The position numbers and the translations under genes are program-made. DNA of 64,000 nt from Rhodothermales bacterium (lineage in GTDB: Bacteria > Bacteroidota > Rhodothermia > Rhodothermales > VXPQ01), in the NCBI GenBank assembly GCA_951812345.1, contig OX638295.1, positions 2,668,965 through 2,732,964 on the forward strand, in the 5' to 3' direction. Of this stretch, positions 19,630 to 28,433 are shown in pieces; position 1 is the first letter of the stretch, and each line of letters begins with the position of its first letter. The notes beneath the pieces were generated by a model, which was not told the origin of the DNA, did no database searches, and saw nothing but the letters and a program-made list of their open reading frames with translations.

Positions 19630-21418
19630 CGCCGATCTAAATAAGTACTACTGGAAGTACAAGCATCTCTTCATTCCGGGATTGCTGTGCGCCATCGTAT
19701 CCGCCGGGTTTTCCGTCACGGTGCCCATCGTGGTGCGCATCGCGGTCGATAGCATTCCGCGCCTCGTGAACCTGTACCACGTGTACGAGGGGACTCCGGT
19801 CCGGGACTACCTGTATGCAAGCTTCTTCGCGGGATTGCTTGCGTTCGGGCTGATCATCATCGCGTTGAGCCTGCTGAGCGGCGCGTTCTCGTTTCTGCAG
19901 CGGCAGACGGTGGTGGTGGCTTCGCGGCATATCGAGTTCGATCTGCGCAATGCGCTGTACGACAAGTTGCAGCGGCTGTCGCAGGGATTCTATCACACGT
20001 ACTCGACGGGAGACGTGATGGCCCGCGCCACGAGCGACATCGAGAGCGTGCGGCGCTACATCGGTCCGGCCATTATGTATATCGTGCGCGCCGGGGTGGT
20101 CATCGCCACGGCCATGACAGTGATGTTCATTATCTCGCCGAGGCTCACCCTGTATGCGCTCATTCCCATGCCTTTTCTGGCGGTGGCGGTCTTCTTCATG
20201 GCGAGCATGCAGCACCGCCGCAGCGATGCGCTCCAGGCGCAGTATTCCCGGCTCACCAGCCGGGTGCAGGAAGCGCTCGCGGGGATCCGCGTCCTGAAAG
20301 CCTATACGCGGGAAGACGCGGAAGCCGAGATGTTCGAAGAGGAAAGCGCGGCCTACCGCCAGCGCAACCTCGATCTGGCCGTGGTGGATGCGGGGTTCCG
20401 GCCCGTATTTCTTCTGCTGGTAGGCATGGCGGGCATCATCGTGGTCTGGCTCGGCGGGCGGCTTGTGGCCGAGGGGTCCATCACCATCGGCAACATCGCC
20501 GAATACATGATCTATGTGGCGTATATGACCTGGCCGGTGGCCTCGATGGGCTTCGTGGTTACGATGATCCAGCGCGCATCCGCTTCGATGATTCGTCTGA
20601 ACCGCATTTTCGACACGGAGCCGGACATCGCCGACACGGAAGAAATGGTCGCGTCCGTGCGGGACATTCGCGGGTCGATCCGGTTCGACAATGTCTCGTT
20701 TCGCTACGGAGAAAAGGGGCCCTATGTGCTGCAGGACGTGTCGTTCGATGTGCCCGCCGGGTCCACGCTGGCCGTCGTGGGGCGCACGGGCTCCGGTAAA
20801 ACGACGCTCGTCGAGATGATTCCCCGACTCCTGGAAGCCACGCGGGGTACGGTGCGCATCGACGACCGGCCTATCCGGCGCATCCCGCTGGACGTGGTTC
20901 GCTCGTCGATCGGGTATGTGCCCCAGGACGTATTTCTTTTCAGCGACACGGTAGGAAACAACATTGCCTTCGGGGCGCCGGATGCGGACGGAGAGCGCAT
21001 CGAACAGGCTGCCAGAGAGGCAGCGCTACTGGAGAATGTGCGCGATTTTCCGGACGGATTCGAAACACTCGTGGGGGAACGGGGCATCACGCTTTCCGGC
21101 GGGCAGAAACAGCGAGCCTCCATTGCGCGGGCGCTCATTCGCCGGCCCGCTATCCTGATTCTGGACGACGCGCTTTCGGCGGTGGACACGAGCACCGAGA
21201 ACGAATTGCTGGGGCATTTGCGCCGGTACTACGGCTCCTGTACGGTCGTCATTGTCAGTCACCGTATTTCCTCGGTGATGGACGCCGATCTCATTCTGGT
21301 GCTGGAAGACGGGATTATTTCCGAGCGGGGATCGCACGAGGAACTGCTGCGCCGCGAAGGATTGTATGCGGATATCTACCGGAAGCAGTTGCTGGAGCAG
21401 GAGATTGCGGAGTTGTAG
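19619..21418 (+). CDS. ABC exporter, fused membrane and ATPase domains
   Basis: A 599-residue half-transporter with six membrane helices in the first about 330 residues and a C-terminal ATPase: Walker A VGRTGSGKTT, Q-loop YVPQDVFLF, signature LSGGQKQR, Walker B ILILDDALSAVD and switch VSHRIS. It belongs to the MsbA/MDR-like type I exporters that act as dimers, moving lipids, peptides or drugs; the substrate cannot be told. The ATG at 19619 gives MGPLADLNKYYWKYK, a typical N-terminus. Its 3' end is duplicated at 22391, around an MNT-HEPN module. Confidence 0.92.
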   Translation: MGPLADLNKYYWKYKHLFIPGLLCAIVSAGFSVTVPIVVRIAVDSIPRLVNLYHVYEGTPVRDYLYASFFAGLLAFGLIIIALSLLSGAFSFLQRQTVVVASRHIEFDLRNALYDKLQRLSQGFYHTYSTGDVMARATSDIESVRRYIGPAIMYIVRAGVVIATAMTVMFIISPRLTLYALIPMPFLAVAVFFMASMQHRRSDALQAQYSRLTSRVQEALAGIRVLKAYTREDAEAEMFEEESAAYRQRNLDLAVVDAGFRPVFLLLVGMAGIIVVWLGGRLVAEGSITIGNIAEYMIYVAYMTWPVASMGFVVTMIQRASASMIRLNRIFDTEPDIADTEEMVASVRDIRGSIRFDNVSFRYGEKGPYVLQDVSFDVPAGSTLAVVGRTGSGKTTLVEMIPRLLEATRGTVRIDDRPIRRIPLDVVRSSIGYVPQDVFLFSDTVGNNIAFGAPDADGERIEQAAREAALLENVRDFPDGFETLVGERGITLSGGQKQRASIARALIRRPAILILDDALSAVDTSTENELLGHLRRYYGSCTVVIVSHRISSVMDADLILVLEDGIISERGSHEELLRREGLYADIYRKQLLEQEIAEL

Positions 21419-21422
21419 GGGG
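21337..21422. repeat. direct repeat, left copy (3' end of ABC exporter)
   Basis: The last about 28 codons of the exporter plus 4 bp (CGAGGAACTGCTGCGCCGCG to GGAGTTGTAGGGG) recur at 22391-22473 with about 93% identity and one 3-bp deletion. The interval between copies is about 970 bp and contains only the MNT and HEPN genes. Confidence 0.85.
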
Positions 21423-21656
21423 ATATCCTGGTGCGATTCGACGTATCGACCTGAAAAAGAATGGGTTCCGGAACGCAACGGTATTCTGCCCAAAAGGTAC
21501 GGGGGGATGCTGCGAAAGCGAACAAATGCATAAACGCCTTCGTGTAATATTCTCGTAACGCATCATCCTTTCAGGGCCATCGAAAATCGCCAAGCCGGGT
21601 AACAAGACGGCTGAAACCACTGCGCAGGGGATGGGGATAGAACAGCTAAAGGGAAT

Positions 21657-21983
21657 ATGAAAATCGCTGCCTCGAAAGCGTTCATACCGACGATGGTGGA
21701 TCGTATCGTGGAGGGCTTCCAGCCTTTGCGTATCATTCTCTTCGGGTCCCATGCACGGGGTACGGCAAACGAATGGAGCGATGTAGACCTGCTCGTAATT
21801 TTGCCGGATGTGCCCGACAAACGGGCTGCGACGATCAAGATCCGCCGGGCCTTAAGAGATCTGCCGGTCTCCAAGGACATAGTGGTAACAACTCCTGAGG
21901 AAATCATTCGCCGGGGCGACCGTGTGGGAACCGTGTTGCGTTCGGCGCTTCGTGGAGGGCAAGTAATCTATGAGCACCCCTGA
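21657..21983 (+). CDS. mntA: MNT-type nucleotidyltransferase (HEPN-partner antitoxin)
   Basis: A 108-residue minimal nucleotidyltransferase with the motif GSHARGTANEWSDVDLLV (GS-x-DxD, the metal-binding aspartates). In MNT-HEPN (type VII, HepT/MntA) modules this protein neutralises the HEPN ribonuclease by adding AMP groups to it. Its 3' end overlaps the HEPN gene by 14 bp, which suggests translational coupling. GGG lies just upstream of the ATG. The pair lies between duplicated exporter-gene ends, so it was probably acquired. Confidence 0.88.
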   Translation: MKIAASKAFIPTMVDRIVEGFQPLRIILFGSHARGTANEWSDVDLLVILPDVPDKRAATIKIRRALRDLPVSKDIVVTTPEEIIRRGDRVGTVLRSALRGGQVIYEHP

Positions 21984-22377
21984 ACTCCTTAGTGAAACGC
22001 GCCGATGGCTACGCTTCGCAAAGGAAGATCTCGAAAGTTGCATAAACCTTGCGTCGAACGAGTCAGCACCTCGTCATATCTGCTTCCTTGCCCAGCAAGC
22101 TGCCGAAAAAGCATTGAAGGCGGCGCTGGTGCTTGAAGAAATAGATTTTCCGTTCTGGCATGACCTGGATGCATTGCGCAACCTTCTTCCTGACACTTGG
22201 TCGGTGCACCGTACACACGCCGATCTCGTTGAATTGACGGAATGGGCCGTTGAGGCACGGTATCCGGGTGATTGGGAAGAAGCAACGGCAATGGATGCCG
22301 AACAGGCGATGTCGCAGGCACAAGGAGTTTACGAATCCATTGCGACCGAGTTAAAACAGCGTACAAGCACCACCTAA
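21970..22377 (+). CDS. hepT: HEPN-domain protein (partner of MNT)
   Basis: A 135-residue, all-helical protein with the HEPN core CFLAQQAAEKALKAALVLEE and the later helix LVELTEWAVEARYPGDW. HEPN toxins cut RNA through an R-x(4-6)-H pair. Here the region APRHICFLAQQ does not show a clean R-x4-6-H, so catalytic activity is uncertain and it may be a nucleotide- or substrate-binding HEPN. It overlaps the mntA-like gene upstream. The stop at 22375-22377 is followed 13 bp later by the right copy of the exporter 3'-end repeat. Confidence 0.85.
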   Translation: MSTPELLSETRRWLRFAKEDLESCINLASNESAPRHICFLAQQAAEKALKAALVLEEIDFPFWHDLDALRNLLPDTWSVHRTHADLVELTEWAVEARYPGDWEEATAMDAEQAMSQAQGVYESIATELKQRTSTT

Positions 22378-22390
22378 GCAGGGGCAGATA

Positions 22391-22473
22391 CGAAGAACTG
22401 CTGCGCCGCGAAGGGTTGTATGCGGATATCTACCGGAAGCTGCTGGAGCAGGAAATTGCGGAGTTGTAGGGGG
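22391..22473. repeat. direct repeat, right copy (exporter 3'-end duplicate)
   Basis: It still encodes EELLRREGLYADIYRKLLEQ followed by EIAEL and a stop in one frame, but no upstream exporter sequence is attached. It marks the right border of the MNT-HEPN insertion or duplication. Confidence 0.85.
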
Positions 22474-22580
22474 TGTAACGGAGCAAGGGGTCTTCCCTAA
22501 TGTATACCTTCGTGCTTCCGGTGACGTCGAATTCGGAAAGATCGAGTGCCGAGTTACTGGAACGAAAAAGTACTTCATAG

Positions 22581-22883
22581 TTAGCGGGTCACTACGTGAG
22601 TGCGAAAGCGGCCCTGAGCAAAGCGAAGCGTATCCGGGAGTGTCTCAAACTTTCTTCCCCCGGTTGTATCCCGGACTACCGTAAGAGCAAAAGTACCCTC
22701 AATCATGCAGGTAGAGGGGTTGTAAGAAGTAATGGTTACAGCCCGTTTATCTGATTTGTAGAGTAGATAGACATCGAAAAGAACGTCGCCGCCTGTCGTT
22801 GCAAAAAACAGCGTTTGCTCTTGCGTTGTCTCTTTTCTTGGAAGTCGGTAAAAGCCTTCTCTTTTGGGAATACCTGCAAAATA
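22581..22883 (-). pseudogene. 5'-truncated gene fragment, secreted DUF6252/lipocalin-like
   Basis: A 100-codon stretch reads as ordinary protein on the minus strand (for example QTLFFATTGGDVLFDVYLLY and TSYNPSTCMIEGTFALTVV) and ends with TAA at 22581-22583. No start codon exists: the frame runs into the IS256-like end at 22885 and then a stop. The pattern resembles C-terminal parts of secreted lipocalin-like/DUF6252 proteins of Bacteroidota. It is a gene cut by the insertion sequence. Confidence 0.6.
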
Positions 22884-22884
22884 A

Positions 22885-23140
22885 GGGCGTGTCCGCTAAA
22901 CTGTGTAAGCGGGATTATTGTTCAATGGAGACACAGTCCCCGTAGAGTATGACGAACCGGTTGGGGGGGCTTTCCGGTCACGTATGGGCCGCTTCCACTT
23001 CTTCGAGGCTTCCCTCAGGCCAGCCATAGCAATTCGGAGATCGCCTCGTCGTTCGGAAGAGCGCCCTTGTCCTTGACAATCCTGCGAAGGCTGTAGCTCA
23101 GCGATTGGCTCGGAAGCTCCCGCCGTCTGGCTAAAAGTCC
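22885..23140 (-). mobile_element. IS256-family insertion sequence remnant (transposase C-terminus, frameshifted)
   Basis: The left end GGGCGTGTCCGCTAAACTGT resembles IS256-family terminal repeats. Reading leftward from about 23140, two frames together give the conserved transposase C-terminus: LRRIVKDKGALPNDEA, then after a frameshift AGLREASKKWKRPIRD, comparable to the family signature KKWTMPIRDW. The rest of the element is missing. It truncates the gene fragment at 22581-22883. Confidence 0.7.
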
Positions 23141-23164
23141 CCACATTATCCAAGTTTTTCCTGA

Positions 23165-23241
23165 TTTGTAAAGAAATATTAAAGGATAATTTGTATTATT
23201 GTACTTTACATTTATTAAAATAATATTTACTTTTGTAAAGT
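23165..23241. promoter_or_regulatory. candidate operators of the XRE-ImmA regulator
   Basis: Three copies of a TGTAAAG/CTTTACA half-site lie at 23167-23173, 23204-23210 and 23234-23240, the last two forming an inverted pair (ACTTTACA and TGTAAAGT). The AT-rich segment is immediately upstream of the preferred start at 23265 and would include the alternative ATG at 23199, which argues for the downstream start. Confidence 0.5.
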
Positions 23242-23264
23242 TACGCCATAGACAGACACCACCC

Positions 23265-24347
23265 TTGATAGGACAACGACTCAAAATCGCCCGCGCCGCT
23301 TCGGGACTTTCCCTGCGCGGCCTATCGGACAAAATCGGAAACCTCGTGAGCGCGCAGGCCATCAGCTACTACGAGCGCGATGTGACCACGCCGGGTTCGG
23401 AGGTCCTCCTTGCCCTTGCTGCCGCACTCGACGTCTCTTTGGATTACCTGATTGGAACCCAGGACATGACGGTGGAGAGCATCGATTTTCGCAAAAAGAA
23501 AATCACGAGGAAGCGTGAAGTGGCGCGCGTCGAGGCCACCATCCTGCACGACCTTGAACGCTACCTTGCGATCGAAAGCATCCTCGGCCTACCGGGCTTC
23601 GACTGGGACAAACCGCGCGAAGCCCCCTACCCTGTCGCCAACGATCTATGGGAAGCCGATCGAGCCGCGCATCTTTTGCGCAGCGCCTGGAATCTTGGAC
23701 TGGACCCTATCTCGAACCTCCTGGGGCTTTTGGAGGAACACGGAATCAAAGTGTTGTCGATAGACCTTACGAACAATATCGCCGGGCTGACGGCTCGCGT
23801 GCGCCGGGCAAACGAGGATGTCGTATCCGTGATTGTCGTAAACGGCCAGGAATGCGGCGAGCGGCAACGCTTTACCATTGCCCATGAACTCGGACACCTG
23901 ATGCTGGATGTAGCCCCTGACATGGATGAAGAAAAGGCTGCGCATCGCTTTGCAGGGGCATTCCTCATGCCGGCAGAGATGATATGGGCTACTGTAGGCA
24001 AGCATCGCCACTCCATAGGCTACAGCGAGCTTTTCGCCCTCAAGAATCTTTTCGGCGTAAGCGTGCAGGCTCTTACGTACAGGTGCAAGGACCTCGGCGT
24101 CTTTAACGACACGTTGTTCCGAAGACTCTTCCGGGATTTTTCCCGTCGTGGCTGGCGCAGTCCGCCTTACGAGGAGCCACACCAACTACAAGGCGAAAAG
24201 CCGCAACGTTTCGAACGCTTGTGCTTTCGCGCCTTATCCGAAGATGCGGTATCAGAGCCTAAAGCGGCCGAATTGCTCGACATATCGGTGCATGAATTGT
24301 ACCGGCAAATGGCAGAACCTCCATCAAATAAATCGATGAATGAGTAA
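23265..24347 (+). CDS. XRE-family regulator fused to an ImmA/IrrE metallopeptidase
   Basis: A 360-residue protein: N-terminal helix-turn-helix (IGQRLKIARAASGLSLRGLS to VSAQAISYYERDVTTPG), a linker, then a COG2856 ImmA/IrrE domain with zinc motif TIAHELGHLM and FAGAFLMPAEMIW. Relatives sense stress or phage and cleave repressors, or act as antitoxin-like regulators. The TTG at 23265 matches the normal start of this family; an in-frame ATG at 23199 would add a hydrophobic leader encoded inside the operator region. A damaged PIN-domain gene follows within 10 bp, the usual pairing of such proteins. Confidence 0.88.
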   Translation: MIGQRLKIARAASGLSLRGLSDKIGNLVSAQAISYYERDVTTPGSEVLLALAAALDVSLDYLIGTQDMTVESIDFRKKKITRKREVARVEATILHDLERYLAIESILGLPGFDWDKPREAPYPVANDLWEADRAAHLLRSAWNLGLDPISNLLGLLEEHGIKVLSIDLTNNIAGLTARVRRANEDVVSVIVVNGQECGERQRFTIAHELGHLMLDVAPDMDEEKAAHRFAGAFLMPAEMIWATVGKHRHSIGYSELFALKNLFGVSVQALTYRCKDLGVFNDTLFRRLFRDFSRRGWRSPPYEEPHQLQGEKPQRFERLCFRALSEDAVSEPKAAELLDISVHELYRQMAEPPSNKSMNE

Positions 24348-24352
24348 ATATC

Positions 24353-24667
24353 ATGACGGTGCTGGTTTCGGATGTCTCCGTCCTGATCGATCTCGAACAT
24401 GGATCGCTTCTGGAGGCCGCTTTTCGATTACCCTTCAAATTTGTCGTCCCGGACGTGCTTTACGAGCTCGAACTGAAAGCATACAACGGTCCGGCTCTCC
24501 TCGAACTGGGGCTTATCGGGCATAGAAGCCGACATTCCCTCAGGCGCTTCGGAACAGGTTGTGCGCGAATCTCTCGGAAAAAAGAAACTGCCCCCCACCT
24601 GTTCCCAACGCAAGGCCCCCCACCACGCATCCTCCCCCCCATCCCAGACTATCGGGTCCGGGCGTAA
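24353..24667 (+). pseudogene. PIN-like domain protein, frameshifted
   Basis: The first about 60 residues match PIN-like proteins that accompany XRE-ImmA genes: VLVSDVSVLIDLEHGSLLEA and PDVLYELELKAY, with the first acidic residue (SDVSVL). After LLELGL the frame changes to Arg/Ser/Pro-rich sequence. Another frame continues as IEADIPSGASEQVVRESLGK for a short way and then also decays. The nuclease active site is therefore incomplete. The gap to 24688 contains only C-rich sequence. Confidence 0.65.
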
Positions 24668-24688
24668 TCCATCGGCTCCGGCTGTAAT

Positions 24689-27600
24689 CTATTCCTCAAT
24701 CACCGCCCCTGCATCCGGCAACGCGCAGAGCGCATTCACCAAACGCATTTGCTCCACGGTAGCGCAGTGCGTATGCAGTAGCCGCGGGGAGGCGAAAACG
24801 AGGCTCAGGCCCTTGCCTCTGCTCACGGCGACATTGAGACGCTCCCGGGACAACAGAAAATCCAGCCCGCGCGAGGTCTCCTCGGAAGACGACGCGGTCA
24901 TGGAAACCAACGCAACCGGCGCCTCCTGCCCCTGGAACTTGTCGACGGTGCCGACACGAATTCCAGGCAGGGCCTCGGAAAGCGCGTTTACCTGCGCGTT
25001 GTACGGAGCGACCACGATGATGTCGCGCTCGCAAACAGGGCGGCTGCGTCCATCCCGATCTGTCCAGGCACCCGCGAGCAGCCTTTCGATGGTATCGCGG
25101 ATCGCCTCTACTTCCTCGCGACAATTTTGCGCGCGGCCTTCATGATCGACCGGAACCCGCCAAGCGCCGCAGCGGGGCAGGCCCCGGGCCTCGACAGACT
25201 GACGAGCGGTCGAAGGATGACTCGCCAGCCGATCTTCGTAGAACTGAGACGATATATATCTGCATAGATCGGGATGCATTCTCCAGGTTTCGGGCAGAAA
25301 AATGCCGTACGCAGGATCGACGTTTTGGCCTTCGCCCAGCATCCAGTCGAGACAAGACAGATTCGCCGGATGGGGGTGCGCGCCCTGCAGGACCTGCGGA
25401 AGCTGGCGAGGATCCCCGATCAGGACGAGGTTGTCCGCCGCATTGGACATGGCGACCAGATTGGCCAGCGAAACCTGGCCGGCCTCGTCGACAAAGAGGT
25501 AGTCGAACGCGCCCTCAAGTTCATCCCTCGAAAACAGCCACGCCGTTCCTCCAACGACATTGGCGGAATAAATTGCGCTGGCGCTGTTGCCGGTTACACA
25601 GGAGATGGCCCTTCGGACTCCTTCCGGGATATCGCCCCCACGAGAAGGTACCTTGTGGGCGATGTGCACGTCGTCCGCGGAGAGGCCGGTCTCGCCCGTA
25701 CGCAGCGCATCGACGCATCCCATCAGCACGTTGCGTATAGCCGCGTGACTGTTCGAGGACACCGCAACACGCTTGCCGTCCCGGACAAGCGCGAGCATTG
25801 CCCGCGCCGCCACATAAGTCTTGCCGGTGCCAGGCGGTCCCTGGACCGGCAGAACCGATCGGTTCATAGCGCGCACAGCCGCGATCAGACCATCGAGCGC
25901 TTCTGTGCCTTCGTTTAGAGGAAGCGGCGACGGACCATGGAAACGGGGAGGATTGTGCGAAAGAAGATCGTCGGCCGCACAGTTCGACCGGGGCCCGCAT
26001 TGATCCGCTATGACCTTCCATATGGCGCCCGGAATCGGCCGCGCGTTCAGGGCGAAGTTGGGAAGAAGGTCCAGCCGGTCGGGGAGTTCGGCGCCCCAAC
26101 GAGGTCCCATTTTCAAGCATATCCTGCGCTGGCTGCGGTCCAGTAGGATTATATCGACCGAAACAAACCCGTCATCGCTCGTGAACAACGCCGAGCTTCC
26201 CTCCCGCAATTTCGTTTCCTGCGGCGGATAGCCGTATTCGCGCCCGATGGAGTGTTTTACGGGATAATGCCCGCCGGTCGCAACCAGCCCGGCAAGGCAT
26301 TCCATGTCGTCGCATAGATCCTCGAAGTCCTTTGCGGCGGAGTCGAAGACGGACCACGCTTGCGGCTTGCTCTCCCGCCAATGAAACACGCCGAGATCAT
26401 AGAGCATGCGCTGTCGCTCTTCCGGCAAGCCGGAAGCGCTCAGTAAATCCGAGAGTGCTTCGTGCTCGGCCTGCTGCGCTACCGACCTTTCCGTTTCTCC
26501 TTCGCCGATTTCGAGCCAGGGCCCCTCGGGCCGTATCCCGAGCAGCCAGTTGCGCAGCCTCTCCGTAGAGATGCAGTCGATGCGGTTGTATTCCTGTATT
26601 TCGTCGAGTATCCCGGCGTCGCCGGCGTCCCGCCATTTCTCGTACGCAACGATCGAGCCGCCGGCGGTCTTTACCTCCCCCATGCGAGGCATATCGTAGA
26701 AAGCCTCCAGGTCCTTGAGGGAGTAGGAGGGCTCGGAAGCGAAGACGCCTCCGCGTACGACGGCATAGAGGTCCACGAACCGCCTCTCGCGCAGCCACTG
26801 GTCCAGCCGCGCCTCCCCGACCCCGTGGCGCGTGGCGAGCCTGCGCAACGCGGTGATCTCGTAGGTAGCGTAGTGGTAGATGTGCGCGTTCGGATATCTC
26901 CGGAGGCGCTTTTCGAAAAGATCGAACAGCGAAGCGAGTGCTTTCTTTTCCTCCGCAAGATCGTGCGACCACAGCGCGGCGAACTGCTCGCCGTCCCACA
27001 CGCCATGGAGATATTCGAGCCCCTCGGAGCCCGCTTCGGAATAGAACGGGTCTCCTTCGATATCGTAGAACAGATCGCCGGGATCGGGGCGCGGCATCAG
27101 ATCGAACCCTTTCCCCGGAACACGCTCCCGCAGTTCAAAGGTCGGCGCCCCCGTCTTTCGGGCGTGTTGCAGCCCCGCCTGGATCCGCAGCTTCTCCAAC
27201 GTAGTATCGGCGAGTCTGCGCACCCGGCCCTCGCGCCCAGCAAGCGCAGCCATGGTATCGACGCCCGCCGCTTCGAGCTTGCTGACCTGGCTCTTCATAA
27301 TACCTGCGGTCAGGTAGAGGCTGTCTGCCTCCTGCCATGCATCCCCGCAATGGTCCCGCCATCGACAAAGATCGCAGAGCGAACACGGGACGGGACGGGT
27401 TTGCGGAGGATTCCGGACGAAATCCTCCAGGCGCTCGCGTGCGAAACGCGCATATTCGGAATACTCCGACAGCCGAAAGCTAACCCGCTCGCCCGTGCCG
27501 AGCTGGATGTGCGCCTTCTCCGGCGCATGTCCCTGGATCGCAGCGAGCAGATCCGAATACAGCGCCAGTTGAAGCACGTGGCCCGGAGCGGGCTTACGCT

Positions 27601-28018
27601 TCAGTTTGGCATCCGCGACCTCATAGGAAAACGCCCCCAGGTCCGACGGAACGGGCACGCGTTCCAGGAAGTCCGCGTACCCTCCCCACATTCCGCCATC
27701 GAGCGCCGCCTGAAAGATAATGTCCGGCCCGTCGGCCAAGGCATCCCGGGTGGCTTTTAGGGACTCTTCAAAGGGCACATCTTCCGTTTCGATACGGATC
27801 ACCTCCTTGTCCTCGGCCTCGAGGCGCTCAAGATGCGCAATTTCGTGCCGATCCCCGTGCTGCTGGAGCAAGACGGCGTCTTCACTGGCATCCACCGGCG
27901 CAAGGCCTTCGTCTTCGCCCCGGAGCCAAGCCAGATCAAGGCGCGCGGCATGCGGACATGCCATGAACCGCATGAGATCGGAAGCCGACAGCCGAATTTG
28001 ATTACCATTCCATCTCAT
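24689..28018 (-). CDS. TM0106-type RecB-like nuclease fused to a superfamily 1 helicase
   Basis: A 1109-residue protein with three parts. N-terminal: RecB-like nuclease with YEVADAKLKRKPAPGHVLQL, and cysteines in ACPHAA and CSLCDLCRWRDHC that can hold an iron-sulfur cluster. Middle: RNase H-like YprB domain (DLFYDIEGDPF ... EYNRIDCIST). C-terminal: DNA2/NAM7-type helicase with Walker A GPPGTGKT, Walker B FVDEAGQ, IGDPRQLPQV, VGTVDKFQGQE and LNVAVSRGK. It is likely DNA- or RNA-processing and possibly antiviral. It is divergent from the NYN gene. Confidence 0.88.
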   Translation of the reverse strand: MRWNGNQIRLSASDLMRFMACPHAARLDLAWLRGEDEGLAPVDASEDAVLLQQHGDRHEIAHLERLEAEDKEVIRIETEDVPFEESLKATRDALADGPDIIFQAALDGGMWGGYADFLERVPVPSDLGAFSYEVADAKLKRKPAPGHVLQLALYSDLLAAIQGHAPEKAHIQLGTGERVSFRLSEYSEYARFARERLEDFVRNPPQTRPVPCSLCDLCRWRDHCGDAWQEADSLYLTAGIMKSQVSKLEAAGVDTMAALAGREGRVRRLADTTLEKLRIQAGLQHARKTGAPTFELRERVPGKGFDLMPRPDPGDLFYDIEGDPFYSEAGSEGLEYLHGVWDGEQFAALWSHDLAEEKKALASLFDLFEKRLRRYPNAHIYHYATYEITALRRLATRHGVGEARLDQWLRERRFVDLYAVVRGGVFASEPSYSLKDLEAFYDMPRMGEVKTAGGSIVAYEKWRDAGDAGILDEIQEYNRIDCISTERLRNWLLGIRPEGPWLEIGEGETERSVAQQAEHEALSDLLSASGLPEERQRMLYDLGVFHWRESKPQAWSVFDSAAKDFEDLCDDMECLAGLVATGGHYPVKHSIGREYGYPPQETKLREGSSALFTSDDGFVSVDIILLDRSQRRICLKMGPRWGAELPDRLDLLPNFALNARPIPGAIWKVIADQCGPRSNCAADDLLSHNPPRFHGPSPLPLNEGTEALDGLIAAVRAMNRSVLPVQGPPGTGKTYVAARAMLALVRDGKRVAVSSNSHAAIRNVLMGCVDALRTGETGLSADDVHIAHKVPSRGGDIPEGVRRAISCVTGNSASAIYSANVVGGTAWLFSRDELEGAFDYLFVDEAGQVSLANLVAMSNAADNLVLIGDPRQLPQVLQGAHPHPANLSCLDWMLGEGQNVDPAYGIFLPETWRMHPDLCRYISSQFYEDRLASHPSTARQSVEARGLPRCGAWRVPVDHEGRAQNCREEVEAIRDTIERLLAGAWTDRDGRSRPVCERDIIVVAPYNAQVNALSEALPGIRVGTVDKFQGQEAPVALVSMTASSSEETSRGLDFLLSRERLNVAVSRGKGLSLVFASPRLLHTHCATVEQMRLVNALCALPDAGAVIEE

Positions 28019-28374
28019 CTCGCAATTTCCGGGCTTGGGCTTTTTCTACGAACGTTTCTACTGAAGTTGTGCTGCGTCACAGGATGGACTGTGGACGGGC
28101 GTCGGGTCGGTGGACTAATCGCCGTTCGGCCCTCAAAAGGGCTAATTATACGGAAAACTTGCCAACACCCGGTTATTTCCCAGGGGCGACGGTTCTTTTT
28201 CATGGAGATGTTGCGGAGCGCAGCGCCTTCGGAAGTGCAGATGATAGCGTGACCGTATCGAGTGCAAAACTTTTTTGGGCCGCGTCCGTTGACTATTTTC
28301 CGCCGAGTTGTTACCTTGGCAAACGATACAACCCACCGGCATTGCGGCATTGCGGCATGTAAGGACCGGTTCTT

Positions 28375-28410
28375 GGAGGCACCCCGTCTCTCGACAGATA
28401 GGGTGCCTCC
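28375..28410 (+). promoter_or_regulatory. perfect 10-bp hairpin in the leader of the NYN gene
   Basis: GGAGGCACCC (28375-28384) and GGGTGCCTCC (28401-28410) are exact complements around a 16-nt loop, ending 23 bp before the NYN start and followed by CTGCTTTTG. It could be a terminator-attenuator or an RNA substrate for autoregulation. A short tandem repeat of GCATTGCGG precedes it near 28339-28360. No gene is seen in 28019-28433. Confidence 0.6.
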
Positions 28411-28433
28411 CTGCTTTTGTACACAAAAAGGCC

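Noticed and set aside
22590-22640. Possible further copy of the stop-codon-abutting inverted-repeat element
   Set aside because: The short match (CTGAGCAAAGCGAAG) is part of a coding fragment on the minus strand, and no terminal repeat is present.
23199-23264. ATG at 23199 as the start of the XRE-ImmA gene
   Set aside because: It lies inside a set of inverted half-sites and would add a Phe/Ile/Lys leader not found in this family; TTG at 23265 fits better.
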